A DNA stretch of 45,176 nt from a bacterium (GTDB lineage: Bacteria; Patescibacteriota; Minisyncoccia; Phycocordibacterales; Phycocordibacteraceae): NCBI GenBank assembly GCA_030651285.1, contig JAUSCN010000010.1:1-45176 (forward strand), in the 5' to 3' direction. Below the pieces are notes generated by a model that had not been told where the DNA came from, did no database searches, and saw nothing but the letters and a program-made list of their open reading frames with translations. The translations under genes were made by a program, and so were the position numbers. Of the stretch, positions 32,904-39,598 are shown piece by piece; the first letter of the stretch is position 1, and each line of letters starts with the position of its first letter.

Positions 32904-33067
32904 CGCCGGCGCCTCCACAGGGCCCAGAGAGCGATGGGCGTCAGAGCGATGCCGAGCATCACAGCGTGATCGAAGCTGCACCAGCCGGCAGTGCAGCCCA
33001 GGAAGCCGTACTTGGCCTCCCAGATGGCGGCGTTGTATGCGTAGAAGGTCTGAAGCGCGCTCACCAT
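32900..33067 (-). CDS. Very small membrane protein (55 aa)
   Basis: A short frame supported by a perfect GGGGAGG ribosome site 4 bp before the ATG and ATGA overlap with rusA. The product starts MVSALQTFYAYNAAIW, has two cysteines (LGCTAGWC) and a C-terminal hydrophobic helix MLGIALTPIALWALW ending in RRRR, the signature of a C-in membrane segment. It overlaps the 3' end of the preceding gene by 7 bp. Function unknown. Confidence 0.7.
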   Translation of the reverse strand: MVSALQTFYAYNAAIWEAKYGFLGCTAGWCSFDHAVMLGIALTPIALWALWRRRR

Positions 33068-33708
33068 GGGGACCTCCCCTCGGCGACATACGCGGCGACG
33101 AAGGCGGAAAACTGAGGATCGTGCTTGCAGGCCTCACCCCTCTCCGCCAGCTCATCCAGATCGATGCGCTCTGGTTCCCAGTCGCAATCGTCGTGGAAGT
33201 ATTTTTCTTCCCAGATGAACAGCAGGCCGAACTGCTCGTAGAGCACCACTGAATACCAGTCGCAAATCGTGGCCCACGAATCGGCCACGACACCACCCAG
33301 AGGCGTGTTCGAGGCATACAGGAACCTCAGATCCTTCAACTTCGCTGGCGTTACGCCAGACCAGTGAGCCAGCTCGGTCACGTCGCCATGCCAGCCGGAG
33401 CCTGGTGGTAGCACACCCAGGGTCGCCTGGTGTGCCTCCAAGGCAGCCATCGACATGGCAGTCCACGCCTTCTTCTCTTCAGCATCCTGGGGCAGCCCCC
33501 ACCAGGCCTGGCGAAACTCACCGTCCTCGATCACGTGGACCATCGTCTGCAGGTCAGGCAGATCCCCGCCGGCGACATGCTCGCGGCCGCAGCAGCTGCA
33601 GTAGACGGACTCGCCGACGCACAGAATGTCGTTGCCGAGGATGTCGAAATCGATGTTGCCGTTCGGGCAGTCGTACTCTTGCGAGATTGCGTCTTCTGGA
33701 TCGATCAC
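33061..33708 (-). CDS. Unknown protein (215 aa) with zinc-knuckle motif
   Basis: The GTG start at 33708 overlaps the preceding stop as GTGA, matching the operon's style. CVGESVYCSCCGREH near residues 32-46 may bind zinc. The middle is rich in Trp (GEFRQAWWGL, ATICDWYSVV) and the C-terminus is acidic (HDDCDWEPERIDLDELAE). No family recognised. Confidence 0.6.
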   Translation of the reverse strand: MIDPEDAISQEYDCPNGNIDFDILGNDILCVGESVYCSCCGREHVAGGDLPDLQTMVHVIEDGEFRQAWWGLPQDAEEKKAWTAMSMAALEAHQATLGVLPPGSGWHGDVTELAHWSGVTPAKLKDLRFLYASNTPLGGVVADSWATICDWYSVVLYEQFGLLFIWEEKYFHDDCDWEPERIDLDELAERGEACKHDPQFSAFVAAYVAEGRSPW

Positions 33709-34118
33709 GTGGCACCACCCTTCCTGAAAAACGGCAGCGGCTTGACTTCGAACACGTCGCTGTCGTGATGCGCCCTCGCTTCCGAAAACGTAAGGCACGC
33801 GGATTCGGCCTTCTTTTTCGACTTGAACACCGCGAGCGTGATGACGAATTCGTGACGCTCTTCGTCGTCGAAGACTGTTTTCGTCACCGCCCAAAGGCTC
33901 GTCGCCGTGGCCAGGAGCTCCGTGAGCGTGGCATCCGCAGCGTCGTGAATTCGATCCTGCTCCTCCTTGTATTTGCGCATCAGATCCTCCACAGCTGCCT
34001 CCGCGCGACGAAGCTCGGCATGAGCTGCATGGACCTGAAGAGCGAGCTCGTGGAGATCGATCACCGGCTTGTCGGCAGCCCGGACAGGCTTGTAGTGCCT
34101 TGACATGTCGTCGTTCAC
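33705..34118 (-). CDS. Unknown helical protein (137 aa)
   Basis: Helical, with a coiled coil at about 25-60 (LALQVHAAHAELRRAEAAV, then EDLMRKYKEEQDR) and a basic middle (VFKSKKKAESACL). ATGA overlap with the preceding gene at 34115-34118; an internal ATG at 34106 is less likely. Function unknown. Confidence 0.58.
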   Translation of the reverse strand: MNDDMSRHYKPVRAADKPVIDLHELALQVHAAHAELRRAEAAVEDLMRKYKEEQDRIHDAADATLTELLATATSLWAVTKTVFDDEERHEFVITLAVFKSKKKAESACLTFSEARAHHDSDVFEVKPLPFFRKGGAT

Positions 34119-34471
34119 GCTGCACCTCCCTTCTTGCCGTAGAACGCCTGGTGCTGCAGGCAGCTGTCGCGATCCTCGTCGCTGATGAACTCGCTCAGAT
34201 CGGGCAGCTTTCCGCCAGCCTCGAGGTACTCGTCCAGAGCGTCTTGCTCCATTTGGAAATGCCAGTGAAGGAGCTCTTGCAGACGGGGGCTCAACTCACC
34301 GGTTCGGTCGAGCTTGTTCAGCTCCTTTTCCTGCTCGAGGAACAGCTCTGTGGGGCTGATCACCTTCAGGCCGAGGACCTTGCCGTCCTCGCCGACGGGA
34401 ATGCCGATGTCGCAGTTGAAAACGACCTTGCCGTTGATCGACAACGTGTGGACGCGTGCTCGTGCTTTCAT
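34115..34471 (-). CDS. Unknown small protein (118 aa)
   Basis: N-terminal beta segments (ARVHTLSINGKVVFNCDIGIP) are followed by a helical region with LQELLHWHFQMEQDALDEYLE and an end GKKGGAA. ATGA overlaps on both sides place it firmly in the operon. No family recognised. Confidence 0.58.
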   Translation of the reverse strand: MKARARVHTLSINGKVVFNCDIGIPVGEDGKVLGLKVISPTELFLEQEKELNKLDRTGELSPRLQELLHWHFQMEQDALDEYLEAGGKLPDLSEFISDEDRDSCLQHQAFYGKKGGAA

Positions 34472-34851
34472 GCCTGGCCTGCCATCTCTTCTTCGATTTC
34501 GTTGAGGGTGTCGCGAGCGGATTTGCCGGTGACGGAGGTCATCACCAGGTGCTTTCCGGCGTCGGTGAGGATGAAGCCGCTGATCGCTTGATCGAATTCC
34601 CCGTGGCCGTTGCGTCGCTCAAGCTGGACGCTGATGAGCAGGCCGCGATCAAGTGCTCGCATAAATGCAGTGCGGACAAAGTCAGGCTCGAGGTGGAAAA
34701 GGCTTCCACAAGGCAGGAAGCCGTGCTCGAATTCCTCGAAGCAATCGCAAACCTGCAGGTCGGTGATGCAAGCGGCTTTTTCGAGCATGAGCTTTATGAC
34801 CTCAGCACGGCGGTTGCTTACGACCCAAGCGCGCCACTGTTTGCGGTTCAT
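34468..34851 (-). CDS. Winged-helix-like protein, paralogue 2 of the LTDAG family
   Basis: The 127-residue protein has ITDLQVCDCFEEFEHG near residue 29 and the C-terminal block ILTDAGKHLVMTSVTGKSA followed by RDTLNEIEEEMAG. It is closest to its upstream neighbour (34848-35309), with which it shares the ending EIE.EMAG.A. Adjacent ATGA-linked paralogues imply tandem duplication. Function unknown. Confidence 0.62.
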   Translation of the reverse strand: MNRKQWRAWVVSNRRAEVIKLMLEKAACITDLQVCDCFEEFEHGFLPCGSLFHLEPDFVRTAFMRALDRGLLISVQLERRNGHGEFDQAISGFILTDAGKHLVMTSVTGKSARDTLNEIEEEMAGQA

Positions 34852-35309
34852 GCCGCACCCGCCATTTCTGCTTCGATCTCGGCCAAAACATCGTGCGCGG
34901 CGGGACCGGTGACGGCGGTCATGAGGATGTGGCGGCCGGCGTCGGTGAGGCCATACAGATCTGTGCACCTGCCCGTGCCCAGGTTGATCTGCACGCCGTT
35001 TTCTTCAACCAGCCCGTCGGACTCAGCCCTACCAACAGCCATGCTGACGATGGCGAGTTCGCCAACGGTCTCCCGCCGCGGTTTCCTCAGAGCGCGAGTC
35101 AAATCAATGAGGTCCATGCGCTGGCTGCTGCCTTGCTGGATGGCTCGGCAGATCTCCAGGTTGGTGATCTTCCGAGCCTCGTTGCCTTGCGCTCGCCGAC
35201 GGGCTTCACGGGCGATGAGACGAGCTTTTTCCTTCTTGGATGGCAGGTGGTCCGGGCAATACATGGTGAGCGTGACATGGCCCCTGTCGATGACGGTTGC
35301 GCCGTTCAC
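34848..35309 (-). CDS. Winged-helix-like protein, paralogue 3 of the LTDAG family
   Basis: The 153-residue protein has ITNLEICRAIQQG near residue 48 and ends GLTDAGRHILMTAVTGPAA followed by HDVLAEIEAEMAGAA. An extra N-terminal region with a Lys/Arg-rich helix (KKEKARLIAREARRRAQG) distinguishes it from its paralogues. Sits between the 139-aa gene and paralogue 2, coupled by ATGA. Confidence 0.62.
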   Translation of the reverse strand: MNGATVIDRGHVTLTMYCPDHLPSKKEKARLIAREARRRAQGNEARKITNLEICRAIQQGSSQRMDLIDLTRALRKPRRETVGELAIVSMAVGRAESDGLVEENGVQINLGTGRCTDLYGLTDAGRHILMTAVTGPAAHDVLAEIEAEMAGAA

Positions 35310-35725
35310 TTGAACTCTCCTGCGTCATGCCGACGAACCCAAACCACTTGGTCGACGAACAGCTGGAGGAACTCGTCCTGCACCTCTTCGGTGGCGAGAG
35401 CGAATACTTCCTTCAGCTTGTCGAGGCGTTCGTGCTGGCGCCGGTTGCTCGCGTCCCACAGGAACGTCGTCATCGCGGCGCGCATGGCTTCGAGGCTCAG
35501 CCGCTCCGGGTGCTTGGTGAAGTACCGGATCACGATCGCGCTGAAATCGCGCTCGGGCACCGGGTTCTTGAAGTCGTCGGTACCAGCGTGCTGGTAGACA
35601 GCGTTGGCGACGACCAGGTCGCCCATGGTGATCGGCGGCGTGGCGTCGGGGAACTGAACGCCGGCAGCCAGGCAGGTGCGGACGAGCGAAGAGTGGCTCA
35701 GGGGGGTGCTGGTGAGAAAGCTCAT
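35306..35725 (-). CDS. Unknown protein (139 aa)
   Basis: The ATG at 35725 (MSFLTSTPLS) gives the usual ATGA overlap with the HNH gene. Segments RDFSAIVIRYFTKHPERLSLEAMRA and LKEVFALATEEVQDEFLQLF suggest a helical globular protein. Function unknown. Confidence 0.58.
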   Translation of the reverse strand: MSFLTSTPLSHSSLVRTCLAAGVQFPDATPPITMGDLVVANAVYQHAGTDDFKNPVPERDFSAIVIRYFTKHPERLSLEAMRAAMTTFLWDASNRRQHERLDKLKEVFALATEEVQDEFLQLFVDQVVWVRRHDAGEFK

Positions 35726-36255
35726 GCCGATGCTCCCGAGGAGAAGTTCAAGCGAGCGAACTCGCCGTAAAGACAAGAAGCAACCAGGTCGTAGACGCGA
35801 GCGGCCTCCTCCGGGGTGGCAAAAGATCCCAGGTACGTTTTCCCGATTTCGGCCTGGAACCGTCCGCGCGGCAGGCACACAACGCCTTTGAGGCCCAGCT
35901 TCCCGCGCGCCTTTGAGTTGCGCTGGTTGTCGGAGTTAGTGCAAGGACGAAGGTTTGTCGGATGGTTGTTTGTCCGGCAACCATCTTTGTGATCGAGATA
36001 CGCAGAAGGCCATTCGCCATGGGTGAGCATCCAGATGATTCGATGGGCATTCCAAGAGCGCCCACCAAAGCGGACTCGGACGTAGCCGTCGTCGTGCACG
36101 CGTCCGACGGGCGACCCGGCTGGGCGGGTTCCGTAGCGGCCGACGCAGATGAGCTGGCCGCCCTCGACACGAAACGCTGCAGACAGGTCTGCGAAGCTGA
36201 CGAGAGCCTCTTTTTGACGCATCAGCACTGTGGAATTCTTGGTGTTCGTGCTCAT
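35722..36255 (-). CDS. HNH endonuclease with AP2-type DNA-binding domain
   Basis: The 177-residue protein contains a typical HNH core, AHRIIWMLTHGEWPS, LDHKDGCRTNNHPTNLRP and NSDNQRN (about 70-115), then an AP2-like domain GKTYLGSFATPEEAARVYDLVA (about 138-160). Such HNH-AP2 proteins are homing-type nucleases in phages that cut phage DNA at specific sites. It is inserted in the operon while keeping the 4-bp overlaps on both sides, so it is either fully adapted or an old resident. Confidence 0.85.
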   Translation of the reverse strand: MSTNTKNSTVLMRQKEALVSFADLSAAFRVEGGQLICVGRYGTRPAGSPVGRVHDDGYVRVRFGGRSWNAHRIIWMLTHGEWPSAYLDHKDGCRTNNHPTNLRPCTNSDNQRNSKARGKLGLKGVVCLPRGRFQAEIGKTYLGSFATPEEAARVYDLVASCLYGEFARLNFSSGASA

Positions 36256-36695
36256 GCCGATGCTCCTTGGAGCTCAGCCAGCACGGCCTGGATGCGTTCG
36301 GCGTGTGCCTGCAGGAACACGGCCTTGCGAGACTCGTTGGCGCAGGCGTATTCGGTCTTGAAATCACCGATCGCGTCTCGGAGAGCTTGGCCACCAGGCA
36401 CGATGTCGTACGCCTTGGCGGCGCCGGAGAGGACGTCAGCGTGGCCAGGGCTGTACTGGGTGGACAAGCTCAGATCCAGAAGCCAGACGATCAACAGCGT
36501 GTCGATGCTGACCTTGTCGCCTCCGCGGAAAAACTCGGCGCCGAACTCGGCGAAGTCGTACTGGAAAGCGTGGGTGTAAGTGGCGTGGTCGGAAATCGCT
36601 CGGTGGGCGTTTTCGACGTTGTCGAAAGAGTCTTCCAGCGTGCAGAGCAGCGTTGGCAGGAATGGCTCAAATTGAATAGCAGCAAGTTCGTTCAT
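36252..36695 (-). CDS. Unknown protein (147 aa)
   Basis: First gene behind the promoter at 36830-36858. Starts MNELAAIQFEPFL; a GTG at 36728 could add 11 residues. The product is helical and Phe-rich (HAFQYDFAEFGAEFFRGGDKV) with a hydrophobic LLIVWLLDLSLS. Function unknown. Confidence 0.58.
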   Translation of the reverse strand: MNELAAIQFEPFLPTLLCTLEDSFDNVENAHRAISDHATYTHAFQYDFAEFGAEFFRGGDKVSIDTLLIVWLLDLSLSTQYSPGHADVLSGAAKAYDIVPGGQALRDAIGDFKTEYACANESRKAVFLQAHAERIQAVLAELQGASA

Positions 36696-36829
36696 GGCGT
36701 CGTCTTCGTGGATTTCGAAGTGGCCCACGACGCTTATTCGCCGTGGGCAGGTCCACCGTTGCTGGTGGAGGACGCCTCCCCTTACTCGGGGCTTGCTCTC
36801 GGTCAGGTCTGGTTCCTGCCGATGTCGCT

Positions 36830-36858
36830 ATTGTATCGTAGTACGAACTCCGTGTGTA
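36830..36858 (-). promoter_or_regulatory. Early promoter inside the - strand operon
   Basis: On the - strand TACACA (36858-36853), 17 bp, TACAAT (36835-36830). The -10 context GATACAATAG equals that at 2691-2700 on the + strand. Confidence 0.6.
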
Positions 36859-36885
36859 ATTATTTTCACATCTGATGCGAAATAC

Positions 36886-36940
36886 TTTTGATTGGTGTAG
36901 AGGTACTCAGACCAATCAAAACTCGGCAATCAATCAAAAG
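36886..36940. promoter_or_regulatory. AT-rich dyad and third half-site (operator candidate)
   Basis: TTTTGATTGGT (36886-36896) and ACCAATCAAAA (36911-36921) form an 11-bp perfect inverted repeat with a 14-bp centre. A third copy, ATCAATCAAAA, lies at 36929-36939 over the end of the next gene. It sits just upstream of the early promoter. No T-tract follows, so an operator is more likely than a terminator. Confidence 0.5.
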
Positions 36941-37166
36941 TCATCGGGGCTGGGTCGTCCACGAGGACGGCAACGCCGTCGATCTCTGCCAGGTGCTTGC
37001 CCTGAGGGATGAGGCGCTGTAAGGCCAGCCAGAGTGGCACAGGGACGCCGTCGCGCTCCAGGACAAGGGTGGTGACCCCAAGGGCCGCGAGCGTGCCTGG
37101 GGCCAGGTGGAAGGTGCCGTCGGCGGTGTCGACGATGTCGTTGGGCGGGAGGGGAAAGGTGGGCAT
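36930..37166 (-). CDS. Unknown small protein (78 aa)
   Basis: Starts MPTFPLPPNDIVDTADGTF and is proline-rich with a hydrophobic middle (PLWLALQRLIPQG). The ATG at 37166 lies 2 bp after the preceding stop. Probably the last gene of the upstream half of the early operon. No family recognised. Confidence 0.55.
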   Translation of the reverse strand: MPTFPLPPNDIVDTADGTFHLAPGTLAALGVTTLVLERDGVPVPLWLALQRLIPQGKHLAEIDGVAVLVDDPAPMTFD

Positions 37167-37168
37167 GG

Positions 37169-37582
37169 TCAGACCTTCATCACGTAGACAGCTCTGTTGA
37201 TCTGCGAATAAAAGCAGCCGCCATCGACCGCCTTGGATGTCCATCCCTTCGCGCCCTGGTTGAGCGCATTCACCCACTTCGCCACGAAATCGACATTGAA
37301 GAGCGTCGCCATGCCTTCAGAAGACGCGAAATACTCGACAACGCGATTGAAGGTGGTTGAAGCTTCGCCTACGGTCACGGAGCCGCACAGCAAGTACGAG
37401 CCGTTCTCCAGCCGGACCAAGATTTGTCGATCTTGGCGACTGCAACGGTCGCTGAGGTCCCCGGGGATCTCGAGCGTGATCTCGGAAGGGTCACGGCAGG
37501 AGGACCTTCGAGGGTGAAGCGTCCTACAGATGCGACAAAGGTCGTTCCAATCGGAGCGGCGCTGGTATTGGTCGGTGTTCAA
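37169..37582 (-). CDS. Unknown protein (137 aa)
   Basis: ATGA overlap with its predecessor. The N-terminal half has cysteines in LCRICRTLHPRRSSC that may bind zinc, the C-terminal half is mixed alpha/beta (FNVDFVAKWVNALNQGAKGW). Function unknown. Confidence 0.58.
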   Translation of the reverse strand: MNTDQYQRRSDWNDLCRICRTLHPRRSSCRDPSEITLEIPGDLSDRCSRQDRQILVRLENGSYLLCGSVTVGEASTTFNRVVEYFASSEGMATLFNVDFVAKWVNALNQGAKGWTSKAVDGGCFYSQINRAVYVMKV

Positions 37583-37947
37583 GCTGTGGCTCCTTGGATG
37601 GGACGGACGATGCGCAGAGGCCCGCGCGCCTCAAGTCCTAGAAACATGTCGGCGATGATTTGGCGGGCTTGCCGCGGATTCAGCTCCAGCTGGCCGCACG
37701 CACGATCGAAGGGCAGCGGCGCTTCGCTTTCATTGATCCAGTCGATCGACTTGGCGTAGAACCTCGATCGAGGGCCCTTGGCGAAGTCGTCGAGCGTTTG
37801 ACTAATCGAATCGAAGGCAAGGAGGAAGGCCGTGAACTCAATGAAGTTCGTCGCGTCGGCGCCAGGGAAGAATTCGGCGATGAGCGCCCGGATGGACGGC
37901 TTCGACTTGAGGCGGCGGATCAGCCCACCCGCCTCGGCCGGGTTCAC
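37579..37947 (-). CDS. Unknown protein (122 aa), GTG start
   Basis: The GTG at 37947 overlaps the stop of multi-HTH protein B as GTGA; a longer frame to 38199 only crosses that gene. The product starts VNPAEAGGLIRRLKSKPSI and is helical with a Phe-rich middle (NFIEFTAFLLAFDSISQ). The last third (LNPRQARQIIADMF) could be another HTH. Function unknown. Confidence 0.58.
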   Translation of the reverse strand: MNPAEAGGLIRRLKSKPSIRALIAEFFPGADATNFIEFTAFLLAFDSISQTLDDFAKGPRSRFYAKSIDWINESEAPLPFDRACGQLELNPRQARQIIADMFLGLEARGPLRIVRPIQGATA

Positions 37948-38378
37948 GTTGCCATCCCGCCCGTTGCTTTTCGCCAGCAATACAGCTGGGGGGTTGTGAT
38001 GCCGTGCTTTGCGCAGATTTGGTCTGTGGTCAGCCTTTTGCGCACGACGCGGTGCACGCGCAAGATGCCTTCCAGCAGATTCTCGGAGACCACCGCTCGG
38101 CGATTCCAGTAGGTATCCGGGTTGACCCCGAAGCGAGCACAGATCGACCTGGTAGTGCTCTCGCGGATCTCGCGTTCCACAGATTTGAAGACTGAGCATG
38201 GGATCGCCCTGGGTTGAGAGTCAATGCCGTGCCGAAGGCGCCAGCGGAGGTAGCCCGAGCGAGAGACGCCCTGAGCGGGTGCGGCGATCGACGGCAGTTC
38301 GCCGCCCAACACGCGCTTGTGGACGGCGACAAAGTCAGCGTGACGTCGGGCAAAGCCGACCGGCTCGATGTCTTTCAT
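37944..38378 (-). CDS. Multi-HTH protein B
   Basis: The 144-residue protein shows three repeated units ending in a Tyr-x-x-Trp/Arg phrase: PAQGVSRSGYLRWRLRHG (about 34-51), ICARFGVNPDTYWNRR (about 78-93) and QICAKHGITTPQLYCWRKAT (about 119-138). The last is nearly the same as the last unit of the neighbour at 38375-38701. The units resemble transposase-type helix-turn-helix segments, but no catalytic domain is present. ATGA overlap with protein C. Confidence 0.65.
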   Translation of the reverse strand: MKDIEPVGFARRHADFVAVHKRVLGGELPSIAAPAQGVSRSGYLRWRLRHGIDSQPRAIPCSVFKSVEREIRESTTRSICARFGVNPDTYWNRRAVVSENLLEGILRVHRVVRKRLTTDQICAKHGITTPQLYCWRKATGGMAT

Positions 38379-38701
38379 TTCGGCAAACCTCCCGTGAGGT
38401 AGCGCCAGCTGTAAAGCTGACGGCGCGTGATGCCATGTTTCGCGCAGATCTGGTGAAGCGTCGGCAAAGCGCGGTACTCACGCTCAGCGGCCTTGAAAGC
38501 CGAAGAGGGTGCTGGGGGAGCAACTGGCGCAGCCATGGGCTGATCGCGCTTCTGATCAAGGCCATTGCGCTGTCGCCACTTCCAGTACCCGCCAGGGCTC
38601 ACGCCGGCGGCCGCGATGGCGTCCTTGAGCTTGGCGCCGGCCTGGACGGCGTCGTGTACCGCTTGAAACGCAGCGGTACGGCGTTCGACTTGGTCGCTCA
38701 T
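38375..38701 (-). CDS. Multi-HTH protein C
   Basis: The 108-residue protein has two units: IAAAGVSPGGYWKWRQRNG (about 28-46) and QICAKHGITRRQLYSWRYLT (about 84-103), separated by a proline/alanine linker. The second unit matches that of protein B in 16 of 25 positions by eye. The start MSDQVERR at 38701 fits the ATGA overlap. Probably a DNA-binding regulator. Confidence 0.65.
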   Translation of the reverse strand: MSDQVERRTAAFQAVHDAVQAGAKLKDAIAAAGVSPGGYWKWRQRNGLDQKRDQPMAAPVAPPAPSSAFKAAEREYRALPTLHQICAKHGITRRQLYSWRYLTGGLPK

Positions 38702-39093
38702 TCTTGGCCAATGAATGCGGCGATCTCGGCGCCAAGCTTTCGCGTGGCTTGCGGGGCTGGCCATCCTTGGCGCCGGACCCACCTAATCATGTATTGGTAG
38801 CTGACACCCTCTTCCTTCGCGACAGTCGCAGCGACCTCGCCAGCAACGGCCCGCTCGTAAACGCGCCGAGATGCTGCGTCACGGCCACCGGCAGGGGCGA
38901 CGTTCACGCGACGAGGAGAAGGGAGCCCTCTGTACCTATAGCGCAACTGGGCGATCGTGTAGTCAACGCCAGCCATGGTGCAGGCTTCGCGCCAGGTCGA
39001 TCCTGCTTTCACAAGCTCGTACGCAAGCTGGAAACGTTCTTCGCCAGGGAGCCAGCCCTGAGCTTTTGATTCGATCGCTTCTGGTGCGGTCAT
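38698..39093 (-). CDS. Multi-HTH protein D, first gene of the early operon
   Basis: The 131-residue protein has two units: EACTMAGVDYTIAQLRYRYRG (about 36-56) and VAKEEGVSYQYMIRWVRRQG (about 91-110). GAGG lies 8 bp before the ATG. As the gene next to the control region it is well placed to act as an early regulator. A GATAAT -10-like box lies about 40 bp upstream on the - strand without a good -35. Confidence 0.63.
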   Translation of the reverse strand: MTAPEAIESKAQGWLPGEERFQLAYELVKAGSTWREACTMAGVDYTIAQLRYRYRGLPSPRRVNVAPAGGRDAASRRVYERAVAGEVAATVAKEEGVSYQYMIRWVRRQGWPAPQATRKLGAEIAAFIGQE

Positions 39094-39155
39094 GTCGTTG
39101 CCTCGTGTGAGAGTACAACTACATTATCTAAGAAGTGTTCAAAAAACAGGCACCC

Positions 39156-39441
39156 ATTCCTGATCGCCTGATGTGTCCGATCCTATTCCTGAAGACGAAC
39201 TCAAGCAAAATCAACAACTTACAAGAGTTTTACCTTTGTTTTTAGTTATCAGGCTATCAGGAATTGAGTTTTATGTTGGAGAGTAGATTTGTAACATGGT
39301 TACAGTTGTATCTGAAAAGTGTAACTTGGGGTCTATAGGGTGCTTGGCGATTCCTGATCGCCTGATAACTCTCTGGAGCCCCCTCTTCATTGGGGAAGTG
39401 CCATTTTCCACAGGCAAAGTTATCAGGAGTGCATTCCTGAT
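39156..39441. repeat. Iteron-like repeats, candidate replication origin
   Basis: Pairs of CCTGAT half-sites spaced 8 bp apart: ATTCCTGATCGCCTGAT at 39156-39172, its inverted form ATCAGGCTATCAGGAAT at 39248-39264, the direct form again at 39350-39366, and an inverted pair ATCAGG/CCTGAT at 39422-39441. A further partial copy is at 39185-39192. The intergenic region 39094-39598 has no gene, is AT-rich compared with its neighbours, and precedes the replication gene. Confidence 0.65.
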
Positions 39442-39454
39442 GTGGGCCGACCAA

Positions 39455-39488
39455 CACCAGGAGGCGGGGCCATCACCAAGAAGATGGG
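39455..39488 (+). repeat. Module-border repeat, copy e
   Basis: CACCAGGAGGCGGG (39455-39468) and CACCAAGAAGATGGG (39474-39488), with the same 19-bp period as copy a near attL. Confidence 0.5.
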
Positions 39489-39598
39489 TTGGCGGGAGCA
39501 GAATTCATGACTCAAAGAACTAAAGGCATGATACTATTGCGCCACTGGCCCGATTTGGGCAGTTCGGACTCGACACCCGACCACCTTGGAAACACACA

